Assembly (NCBI RefSeq): GCF_030269925.1
Contig: NC_085119.1
Location: 12,001,001-12,065,000 of the forward strand
Origin: Bombyx mori
Lineage: Eukaryota; Arthropoda; Insecta; Lepidoptera; Bombycidae
Length of the DNA: 64,000 nt
Direction of reading: 5' to 3'
A program made the position numbers and the translations under genes. The notes under the pieces were generated by a model, which worked only from the letters and a program-made list of their open reading frames with translations, did not search any database and was not told the origin of the DNA. Positions 55,928 to 64,000 of the stretch are shown here, one piece after another; position 1 is the stretch's first letter, and each line of letters starts with the position of its first letter.

Positions 55928-56141
55928 CTAATATATAAATCTACAGTGGTTTTTACGAATGTTACGTTATAACTACTGAACCATGTATCCGATTGACTTG
56001 AAACTTGGTATATATGTAGAAAATACATGTACTTGATGGATAGGCTAATATTTATGAGTTTTGGACTCCCTAATAATAATGACAATAAATTGGTAATAAT
56101 GTTAATTTTAAATGCCCGGCGAAGCGGGCGAGTACGGCTAG
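55928..56141 (+). mobile_element. Helitron-like element with intact 3' hairpin
   Basis: 'ctaatatataaatctacagt' start, then 'gcccggcgaagcgggc' (a hairpin with GCCCG/CGGGC arms), 'gagtacgg' and CTAG (56138-56141): the textbook Helitron 3' end. Directly follows another Helitron, about 110 bp from MCT exon 1. Confidence 0.8.
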
Positions 56142-56247
56142 TTAGTTTATACTTATCGTATAGTAACGTTAAGAAAAAAATGTCTATTTATTTATTTAAC
56201 CATCTTGAATTTAACGAATATTTGAATTAAAAATTATAAAAACTCAC

Positions 56248-56361
56248 ATTAACTAAACTGACTCCCAAGCAGACCATCCACGCCCACCCACCATCGGGAG
56301 CGACCTTCTTCGTCGCTGGCGGAAGCTTCTGCTGCTGTGGATCTTTGGTGTTCGCCGTCAT
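56248..56361 (-). CDS. MCT gene, coding exon 1
   Basis: 38 codons from an ATG with A at -3 to donor gtgagt, phase 0. A polar N terminus with QQQ at 9-11 is followed by VAPDGGWAWMVCLGVSLVN, the MCT signature opening helix 1. An AG acceptor with upstream pyrimidines at about 56387-56388 suggests that the 5' UTR is spliced, with the first exon further right. The next coding exon is 14.6 kb away. Confidence 0.93.
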
Positions 56362-56493
56362 CGTTTAGCCTTTGTCACCTGTTTGTCTGTAACAAGCACA
56401 TGGAATAAATTGAGACAATTAAACTCTTATATTAAAGTATAATGAATTTTGTACAATATATTTAAAGATTTCAAAGAAATATAATATCTTTAA

Positions 56494-56811
56494 TCTATAT
56501 TAATATTATAAAGCGGAAGAGTTTTTTTGTTTGAACGCGCTAATCTCAGGAACTACTGGTCCGATTTGAAAAATTATTTCAGTGTTAGATAGCCCATTTA
56601 TTGAGGAAGGCTATAGGGCTATAACATCACGGTAAGACCAATACAAGTGGAGCACCAAAAAAAAAAGTTTCAAAATAGGGGTTTAAATAGCTCCTTAACA
56701 TTCTATAATTCAAAAATATTTTCACTTTCTACGTAAATGAAGTGGGGGGTAAGGTTTAGCGTTATGCCAAAGTAACTATTCCACGCGGACGGAGTCGCGG
56801 GCAAAAGCTAG
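56494..56811 (+). mobile_element. Helitron-like element (Lep1-like)
   Basis: 'tctatattaatattataaag', 'cgctaatctcaggaactact', ending 'cgcggacggagtcgcgggca' + 'aaagCTAG' (56808-56811). The start and hairpin end are those of the lepidopteran Lep1-type non-autonomous Helitrons I recall. Confidence 0.8.
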
Positions 56812-56814
56812 TGT

Positions 56815-57505
56815 TTGTATATTTGGAAAATAATTGGACCAAAATAGTATAATTTACGCTTATAAACTATAGTTACTATAGTCTGCCAAGAGTACCATGG
56901 GAACACCGTTTTTCCTCAACGAGAATAATCATTATATAATATCTATAAAACAACCTAATAGCAATAAAAACTATAACAAATCCCCTATAAATTAATTATT
57001 AATAAACATTCGCTCAGTGATGACCTATTGTTTAGGAGAGGTACATTTCTGAGTGGTGTTATCAGCTTGACTGTTGATAACGATGTTTTCATTTAAACAA
57101 CCGGCCGGTTGAGTGGCACGCTTCAATAACAAAGCACGCAATGTTGAAAACCATAATATAGGGTTGGCAGTATTCAGAAAATTATGAGGTCAACATAATA
57201 TATAAATCTTAGATTTTACATGAAAGAATTACAATTTATTTAAAACGCGGAATGCAATTTCCTGTAAATAAATCTATCATCGGAAGTTCGTTTCTTCTTA
57301 TTGTCTAAAAAAACAGGTATATTTTCGCAATTTCATATTTGATTAAAGTGCATACAATAAGCCAATCGCGAGATAATTGTTAATCAGATTAATCGCCAAG
57401 TACTCGAAGAAGATTACGCATAGCGAATGATAACAGAGCAACACCGACCCCACCATAAATGTAAATCGATATAATGGACTAACTAATATTTATTTATTTA
57501 CATTT
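56815..57505. other. AT-rich DNA upstream of the MCT start codon
   Basis: Probably 5' UTR intron or promoter-side DNA; no element could be placed. Confidence 0.45.
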
Positions 57506-57520
57506 ATAACATTTAACTGT

Positions 57521-58201
57521 CCCGTCATGACTTACGCCCCCGTCATGACTTACGCGAGTGTGGTGTTCGCTCACGCGGCCCGCACACACATAGACACCCT
57601 TCAATCTCTACAATCCCGCTTTTGCAGGTTAGCCGTCGGAGCTCCGTGGTTCGTGAGGAACGTTGACCTACACGACGACCTGGGCCTCGAATCTATACAG
57701 AAATACATGAAGTCAGCGTCGGAACGGTACTTCGATAAGGCTATGCGTCATGATAATCGCCTTATCGTAGCCGCCGCTGACTACTCCCCGAATCCTGATC
57801 ATGCAGGAGCCAGTCACCGTCGACGCCCTAGACACGTCCTTACGGATCCATCAGATACAATAACCTTTGCACTAGACGCCTTCAGCTCTAGGAGCAGGCT
57901 TAGGGACCTTGGTATCCGTACTCGTCGAACTCGACAAAGAGTTCGCCGTGCAACCTAACCCATGAATCAGCTCGCTGAGTTTCTCGCCGGATCTTCTCAG
58001 CGGGTCGCGATTCCGATCCGGTAGTAGATTCATTCGCGAAGCAGCTACTCTGGAGTTGTTAGGTCTCCTTCGGAGGCGCTCGGGTAGCTGTTAGCAAATC
58101 CCACCCCTCCTGGCTGAGCCTTTGCTCGCCCACCTGTCCTGGTGAAACTGGAAAGGCCTCCGGGCCACCAGTAATCCTTCAATCATAAAAAAAAAAAAAA
58201 A
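57521..58201 (+). mobile_element. Jockey J2 copy with 12-bp target-site duplication
   Basis: ACATTTAACTGT at 57509-57520 is repeated at 58202-58213 after the ~17-A tail. The insert holds the last 140 codons of a reverse-transcriptase ORF and the complete J2 3' UTR. At the 5' junction 'cccgtcatgacttacgc' occurs twice (57521-57537, 57539-57555). Perfect duplication and an intact tail indicate a young insertion. Confidence 0.92.
57527..57958 (+). CDS. Jockey J2 ORF2 C-terminal fragment
   Basis: 143 codons, uninterrupted to the natural stop. 'PVMTYASVVFAHAARTH' and 'QSRFCRLAVGAPWFVRNVDL' are the RT thumb-to-C-terminus segment shared with J1. The C-terminal half differs from J1 ('DTITFALDAFSSRSRLRDLG') and ends in Arg-rich 'RTRRTRQRVRRAT'. 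The first codons contain the duplicated junction. No catalytic domain is present. Confidence 0.88.
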   Translation: MTYAPVMTYASVVFAHAARTHIDTLQSLQSRFCRLAVGAPWFVRNVDLHDDLGLESIQKYMKSASERYFDKAMRHDNRLIVAAADYSPNPDHAGASHRRRPRHVLTDPSDTITFALDAFSSRSRLRDLGIRTRRTRQRVRRAT

Positions 58202-58248
58202 ACATTTAACTGTTTTAATACAACTACAAAGATTACTGTTTCACTCAA

Positions 58249-58496
58249 TCTATACTAATATATAAATCTACAGTGGTTTTTACGGATGTTCCGTTATAAC
58301 TACTGCACCGTGCATACGATCGACTTGAAACTTGGTATCCAGGTAGAAAATACGTGTACTTCATGGATAGGCTAATATTTATATGAGTGTTGGACTCCCT
58401 ACACCAGTTGCGGGGGCGTTAATTATGAGAATCTGTGGGGGGTGAGAAATTATAATGTAATTTTTAATGCCCTGCGAAGCGGACGGGTACAGCTAG
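58249..58496 (+). mobile_element. Helitron-like element
   Basis: 'tctatactaatatataaatc' to 'gcgaagcggacgggtacag' + CTAG (58493-58496). Same family as 55928-56141, with a longer interior. It begins about 36 bp after the J2 target-site duplication. Confidence 0.8.
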
Positions 58497-58499
58497 TCG

Positions 58500-59150
58500 C
58501 TTATGAATTTCAATGACGGTGCAAACACCAAAACGCTGTTGTATATTATTCATGGGAAACACCAAATTTACTATTAAGACAACTTTATAATTCATTTTTG
58601 TTCGTAATATCGACAGCCCTATAAATATTACATGTAGTCCGTCAATCATGTTGTTCGCACGTGGTGCGTCATACATGCAGATACCACGTGCTCAACGAAT
58701 GCGGAGACCCCACAAACTGAAGATTTGGAGGTCGACCAAATTCAAAACATGTGTGTACTTGTACTTATTTTTTTGTACGAGATGTAGGTATTTTAGCGAT
58801 TAATATTTACCTTAAAAGTGACAATGACACTGAACTCTGCGATCTTATTTTTTAAATATTGGTGTCATTAACTCGTAATGTAATTTCAGTAAAATAATAA
58901 TCATACATTTCGAGAAACAGTGTAAAATTGTTCGACTCAGTCGATTTAGTACGAAATATGCCCTTGTAGTACATTTAAAATTTCAAACACACAATTCATT
59001 TAGTTACGAATTGACCTCTGTTAGTGTCAAACAGAATTTCAATTTGATAAGACCCTGAATATTATTCAGTCACTCCAGAGGTTACACGTCTACCCCTCTA
59101 CCTTTATTCTTTCATTTCTCAATGACATGAGCTTTACGTGAAACGTACCT
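58500..59150. other. AT-rich DNA
   Basis: No exon, RNA gene or known repeat. Confidence 0.5.
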
Positions 59151-59156
59151 ATTCGG

Positions 59157-59221
59157 TGATAGCCCTAAATAATAATAATATTATTGAATGTCAATAATAA
59201 TAATATTATTTAGGGCTATCA
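59157..59221. repeat. 65-bp near-perfect palindrome (hairpin)
   Basis: 'tgatagccctaaataat' at 59157 on is matched by 'attatttagggctatca' ending at 59221. Arms of about 31 bases are separated by 'atg', with (TAA)n/(AAT)n in the inner stems. Confidence 0.85.
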
Positions 59222-59224
59222 ATA

Positions 59225-59550
59225 TCACAATATTTACTGTATCTTGTGGATATATGTTTAATTGCCAACAGTCAAGGGCGAAACGGACAGTTGGGTTTAT
59301 ACCACTCGCTCGTTTACCATCCACAGGCAAATCAAATATACACAACATGATCATTGTGTGTTTTTCAAAAATTCACTTAAAATTACAAACAAAAAAATTA
59401 TCTTGAATATTTCAAAACGCTACATAATCCTGTCGCTCTTACAGTATCTGATACACTTTAGATACGAGTAAAGCATTTTCAAGTGGTAATTGCAACAGAT
59501 TTTTTTTTATATCTTTTCTCTGTTAACCTATTTTTTATGCTGCTAGTAAA
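59225..59550. other. AT-rich DNA
   Basis: Nothing recognised. Confidence 0.45.
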
Positions 59551-59913
59551 AAAAAGGGTGCGTGTACTTATGTACGCGCGTAAGAAGTTATACTTAATTT
59601 TTATTAAATTTATTTCTTATTTTTTTATTAAAATTTTAATCAATTTGAAAAAAATCGATTAAACAACATTCTCAAACACGCATATTGGACATCCCTTTTC
59701 TTGACATCATATAAATTCGGTAATTCTCGGTACGGTTCGGAAAGTTCACCTGCGGCTATATTCAGACTCGCCAAGTTACGTCGGTCGTATTGTAATGAGC
59801 GATTTAGTGGGCAACTTCATTTCTGTTAATTTTGTGTCACGGTGCGCGCGCATCGTAAAATTTCACTCTCATCAATTTTTCATAACGCGCCTAAAGAAGT
59901 ATAACTTCAATAA
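59551..59913 (+). repeat. 360-bp repeat 'R360', copy C
   Basis: Near-identical to 20614-20975 although 39 kb away: same A-run start, 'gggtgcgtgtacttatgtac', and same 'gaagtataacttc' end. Confidence 0.85.
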
Positions 59914-60054
59914 CTTCAAAAACCTTCCATGCTGTATTTTCAATATCGTTGAAATGAAATTCTTGAGTTTCATGTAACAACCAAATCTCAATTTCGAGTT
60001 CGATATTTAAATGAACAACATGCGAATTTGTTTAATACAATTTGCCAATAATTT

Positions 60055-60345
60055 TAACGGCCGACTGGTGTAGTGGTAAGGGTAAGTGACATGGTCACTG
60101 CACAAGGGGGTCGCGGGTTCGAATCCCGCCAAGGGAAGATATTTGTATGATAAATATAAATGTCTTTTCTAGGGTTATGGATGTATATTAAATATACGTA
60201 TGTGTATAATAAAAATCTTACATTTATTTCCGTTATCTGGTACCTGTAACACAAGTTCTTTACGAACTTATCACGGGACCAGTTAACGTGGCGTGACTGT
60301 TAGTAAATATTTATTTATTATTATTTATTTATTTTGTACTCGAAA
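60055..60345 (+). mobile_element. tRNA-derived SINE
   Basis: 'gactggtgtagtggtaaggg' (A box) and 'gggttcgaatcccgccaagg' (B box) followed by the body shared with 18588-18838, ending 'gaccagttaacgtggcgtga' and (TATT)n. It has a 6-bp insertion (taaggg) after the A box compared with the other copy. Confidence 0.85.
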
Positions 60346-60349
60346 TTAG

Positions 60350-60938
60350 ATAAATAGAAAATAGAAAACGGAATCTACATGCAAACATTGATTTCAGATG
60401 TTCACGAGAAGGTTATGTGGTACGATTTATATTATGGAGATGTAATCAATCAACAAGAAGCTTTAATTCATCTCGAGTCGTGATCACGCACGCAACCTCA
60501 CGTACCTACCTACCCACAGCGCGGCTGTTTTGCGTTAAACAATCTATCAGTTACAAAGTCCAACGAATCTCATTAAACCTGATGCCGGTCGTGAAGCTGG
60601 TTTTTTTTTTAATTTATGATATTAATACAAGTTTAATCATAAGTGCTTATGTATTTGTTCTGGTAATTGCTTTGCGTCGGATAAAATTTGTTAAGTATTC
60701 GCTGCATTTCTGCAATGTAAATTTAAAATCTTGACACGGTCGAGGACAAGGTAACACAGCGACTCGTACCTACGCATGTTGTTAGTTGTTATAAACCCGA
60801 CTCTAAACAAATACAAATATTAGACGTCGATAATATGTTTAGCCACACGAATAACGGTTATTTGACTATTATTTTCGCGTAAAAATCCCAAGCAATTAAG
60901 TTATGTAGGTATTAATTAAACTCACCTATATTTGTCGG
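60350..60938. other. AT-rich DNA
   Basis: No gene or repeat recognised. Confidence 0.5.
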
Positions 60939-60941
60939 TTT

Positions 60942-61161
60942 TTTTTTATTGCTTACATGTTTGGACGAGCTCACAGCCCACCTGGTGTTAAGTGGTTACT
61001 GGAGCCCATAGACATCTACGACGTAAATGCGCCACCCACCTTGAGATATACAACGGCTGCCCCATTCTTCAAACCGAAACGCATTACTACTTCACGGCAA
61101 AAATAGGCAGGGTGGTGATACCTACCCGCGCGGACTTACAAGAGGTCCTACCACCAGTAAG
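60942..61161 (-). repeat. BMC1-like tail with an internal deletion
   Basis: 'tttattgcttacatgtttgg' to 'ggtcctaccaccagtaag'. The segment 'agttctaaggtctcagtata' is missing near 61048. Confidence 0.85.
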
Positions 61162-61164
61162 ATT

Positions 61165-61700
61165 ATTTTGAAGTAGATAAAGTGCATAATATAATTGTTT
61201 CGAGTGGACCCATATTAGGTCAAAACAATTATTTTGTTTGTTAGAGGAGAACAAAGCTCACAACAGCTCATGGCGCATCTGAGCTGCCACATGTGATGTG
61301 AGGTCGATTGTTTGTGTGGCAACATATAAGAATGTCATATGCTAGTAATAAAAATGCGGTCAACATATATTGGCACTTTATTGGTCACGATACTTTAGGC
61401 TCGTATGATTCAGCCTCGTTGTTATTAAACCATACTCGTGATAAGGATGAGAGAGCTGCATTTTTATTATCTTGAACAAACCCGACAATTGTTATACGTT
61501 GAACGAACATTTTAAAATATCGATCTTGTATAATTTTACGTTTTCACGCACCTTTGTGCTTAAGAGCTGGTCAGTGATTTCTAAGACGCTGCACTGCCAT
61601 CGTGAACTCATGGTGCATATTAACTTTAAAAATAAATAAAGCACGTAATGCAAGAGTCTCTGAGCTGTGACGACATTATTTTATTTCTTTATTGCATTCG
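61165..61700. other. AT-rich DNA
   Basis: No gene recognised. Confidence 0.45.
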
Positions 61701-62000
61701 AAGAAGAACCAGTCGACGGCCCTCAATATAAGTGGTTATCGAAGCCCAGCTAACCCACGGACACTGAGTTTCTCGCCGGATCTTCTCAGGGTATCGCGTT
61801 TCTGATCCGGTGGTAGATTCTGCGAAGCACTGCTCTTGCTAAGGCTAGCGTTAGGAACGTCCACAGTTTAGAACCCCGTGAGCTCACCAACTCGCCGGAT
61901 TACGCTAGCACAACCCTCTAAATTTAAAAGATTAGGTGGGGAAAAAAGAAGCCTATATACACGCCAATACCAGATGTACAGCCACATAGTACCTTAATTA
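61680..62000 (-). repeat. Old BMC1-like tail fragment split by a J1 tail
   Basis: 'ccctcaatataagtggttatcgaagccc' (about 61720-61747) resembles the tail consensus, and 'gaagcctatatacacgcc' (61948 on) looks like its continuation after the inserted J1 tail. Confidence 0.45.
61747..61947 (+). mobile_element. Jockey J1 tail with GAAGCC duplication
   Basis: 'ctaacccacggacactgagt' to 'aggtggggaaaaaa'. GAAGCC at 61741-61746 and 61948-61953 is a likely 6-bp target-site duplication. Confidence 0.75.
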
Positions 62001-62254
62001 AGCCTCATTTGAAGGGACATAGCTTAGTGCTATTGGTCTATATGTTGGTAAGAGGAAGAAATAATACTTTGAAACCTCATGAATAACAGTAGTGGTGTGC
62101 CAAGAGCGCACTATTATCAGGTGTATTGGAATCGTTCCCGGTGCCTAAACGGGAATAACTATTAACCGAAAGTAAACGTCATTATTCTTTTATGATACTC
62201 AGTATGAACACTTATCGATTGTCATTTTTTTAATTTTTATTTTATGATTGATAG

Positions 62255-62440
62255 ATTACTGGTGGCCCGGAGGCCTTTCCAGTTTCACCAGGACATGTGG
62301 GCGAGCAAAGGCTCAGCCAGGAGGGGTGGGACTTGCTAACAACTGTCCGAGCGCCTCCGAAGGAGACCTAACAACTCAAGAGCTCGCGAATTGCTTCGCG
62401 AATGAATCTACCACCGGATCGGAATCGCGACCCACAGCAA
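62255..62440 (-). mobile_element. Jockey J2 tail, reverse, truncated
   Basis: 'tactggtggcccggaggcct', 'ccaggacatgtgggcgagca' to 'ccaccggatcggaatcgcga' match the J2 3' UTR in reverse. The 115-codon plus-strand frame over it is not a gene. Confidence 0.8.
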
Positions 62441-62444
62441 ACAA

Positions 62445-63070
62445 CATAAAGCCAGCAACAACTTCGAGCACATTTGTATTGTTAGGAGCTGGGGTTCAAA
62501 ACAAAACAATACGCGGGTTTTTAACAAAGACACGTTTGACAGTTATCCCAATCAAAATCACATGTCATGCACCATATCTTGTCATTTCATACTGACTAGT
62601 ATTTGATAAGCACTAGTATTCACAGTACTCTATGTCGGTATACAGATAGCAATCTCATTTTTATTTTAGAACGCTGTTCACTTTGAGCCGTGTTGTTTGT
62701 TGCGATTTGCGCTCTTTAGTTTAACTTCTGTGTTGACGCCCACTCTAAGGATCTAGAACGCGTTGTTCAATTTTTAATAATCCCTTGGTTATTCTATGTC
62801 ATAAGTCTGCTCCCTACTTAGATGGCCTTATTTGTTTATGCGGCTAACTGCCAAGAGCGGACTCTCGCTTTCAGTAGGTACTATAGTAACAATATTAAAG
62901 ATACCAAAATTAAATCGCCGAGTTGGTCTAATACCTAATCCTGACTACTATACGCAGGGAATCCAAATTCGGTACTCAATTTATTTTTATCATTGATATT
63001 CGGAAGCTCGATGTTTTTGAGTGGCTGTTTTTTTTTTCATTTGTCATGACCTTATGACGGTAACTAACAC
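62445..63070. other. Non-coding DNA
   Basis: No exon, RNA gene or known repeat. Confidence 0.45.
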
Positions 63071-63074
63071 AGAA

Positions 63075-63258
63075 CCTGCCGTGAAGCAGTAATGCGTTTC
63101 GGTTTGAAGGGTGGGGCAGCCGTTGTTACTATACTGAGACCTTAGAACTTATATCTCAAGGTGTGTAGCGCATTTACGTTGTAGATGTCTATGGGTTCCA
63201 GTAACCACTTAACACCAGGTGGGCTGTGAGCTCGTCCACACATACTGGCAATAAAAAT
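63075..63258 (+). repeat. BMC1-like tail, 5'-truncated
   Basis: 'tgccgtgaagcagtaatgcg' to 'cacatactggcaataaaaa'. Confidence 0.8.
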
Positions 63259-63259
63259 A

Positions 63260-64000
63260 AAAACAAGATATTTGACACATGCTTGAATCTCGCTAATGAC
63301 ATTTTCAAGATATGTTTGCATATATACAAATTTAAGTTCCGCATTTGGAACGTCAGTCTACCGTACACATTCATCTGCTCAGTGGAAGATCTTCGCTTAG
63401 TCGTCACCTCCCAAAACCTCACGACCCGCCCGGTGTTATATCATTAGTAGTATCCATAGTACAGGAAGAATTCTAGCTTTGAGCCTTGAGGACGCGTGAC
63501 CAACGTAATAAAGTATCATTTGGTCATGAACATTCTATTTCCCATGCGCAGCAGGATGAAGAGTTAAAAGTACCTACTGCAATAAATACAGCGTAAAGTT
63601 TTAATTGGCTTATCCGGGCACTGCAATAATATTCATAACAACAACACGGAAATTTAATTGCCATATTTACTCGTTTAAGCTTTGCATATATCTCGCACAA
63701 TAGTTTGATGGCGTCCTAACAAAGAAACAGAACGAAACAGAAAAGAATTTGCAATTAGCAATTTGAGCCATAAAAATTTATTTTTGAATGCTATTTATTT
63801 AGTTTCGCTCAGTGATAGCTATTGAAAATAGAATACGAAATATCATACATCTTTAGGTGACCTCGAATCTCGTCGAGTGTCTCCGGAATCTAAATATTAC
63901 GTCTATTGTGTTAATTCGTTTATTTTATTGGCTTACCGCTGGCAGACGAACCATTAGTTTAAACACAACCTTCGCCCATTCTATTAACAACGTAAATGCT
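63260..64000. other. Non-coding DNA to the right edge
   Basis: No convincing gene. The last bases ('aacaacgtaaatgc') resemble part of a BMC1-like tail cut by the window edge. Confidence 0.4.

Larger units (their letters stand above)
33401..56361 (-). other. Complete MCT/SLC16-like transporter gene (seven coding exons)
   Basis: Joining exons at 56361-56248, 41642-41372, 39472-39189, 38749-38393, 37054-36688, 35251-35060 and 33537-33401 gives 1,722 nt, a 573-residue protein plus stop, without a frame break. Signature elements: DGGWAW at 23-28 before helix 1, and HYFSKKRGQAVG at 145-156 between helices 4 and 5. A long hydrophilic loop at about 206-380 between helices 6 and 7 splits two six-helix halves. 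The basic C terminus is RRRK. Family knowledge: SLC16 proteins are plasma-membrane carriers for monocarboxylates or related solutes. The substrate here is not deducible, and I cannot say which insect paralogue it is. Intron 1 is 14.6 kb, the rest 0.4-1.9 kb. An AATAAA (33402-33397) overlaps the stop. Confidence 0.93.

Noticed and set aside
62248..62595. 115-codon plus-strand frame.
   Set aside because: Its first half is antisense J2 tail.

Overview
The window looks like nuclear genomic DNA of a lepidopteran, most probably Bombyx mori or a close relative. The reasons are AT-rich, intron-dominated sequence, spliced host exons, and many copies of retroelement tails, Helitron-type repeats and a mori-type mariner of the kinds I know from silkworm. 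This assignment is recognition from memory, not a database result.

Host genes: one complete gene can be assembled on the minus strand from seven coding exons between 56361 and 33401. It encodes a 573-residue SLC16/monocarboxylate-transporter-like (MCT) membrane protein. Every junction has GT..AG ends and the phases agree throughout (0,1,0,0,1,1). The 45-residue last exon (33401-33537) is easy to miss. A second MCT-like first coding exon lies downstream on the same strand (6935-7051) and starts a tandem paralogue whose other exons are off the left edge. No other host gene is convincing. The 14.6-kb intron 1 of the complete gene (41643-56247) is a transposon graveyard.

Layout: 1-5.4 kb is a broken BEL/Pao LTR retrotransposon (plus strand, opposite to the MCT genes). 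A short Jockey-type LINE tail interrupts its 5' part, with an 8-bp target-site duplication. 5.4-8.1 kb holds the second MCT exon. 8.1-13.5 kb is non-coding with LINE tails. 13.5-17.6 kb is a rearranged GC-rich non-LTR element on the minus strand (ORF1 with zinc knuckles, endonuclease, no reverse-transcriptase core). 17.6-33 kb is AT-rich intergenic DNA with SINEs, hairpin MITEs, three copies of a 360-bp repeat, a 3 x 253-bp tandem array and LINE tails. 33.4-56.4 kb is the MCT gene; its intron 1 holds a dead mariner (48.4-49.7 kb) and a 5'-truncated Jockey LINE with an open 816-codon frame (49.9-52.5 kb). 56.4-64 kb is upstream DNA with Helitrons, a second Jockey family, a tRNA-derived SINE and more tails.

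I found no new host system. The most useful points are the reconstructed MCT gene, transposons abutting its splice sites, the mosaic 13.5-17.6 kb element, several insertions datable by target-site duplications, and unnamed short repeats. All boundaries are by eye; no alignment or search was run.
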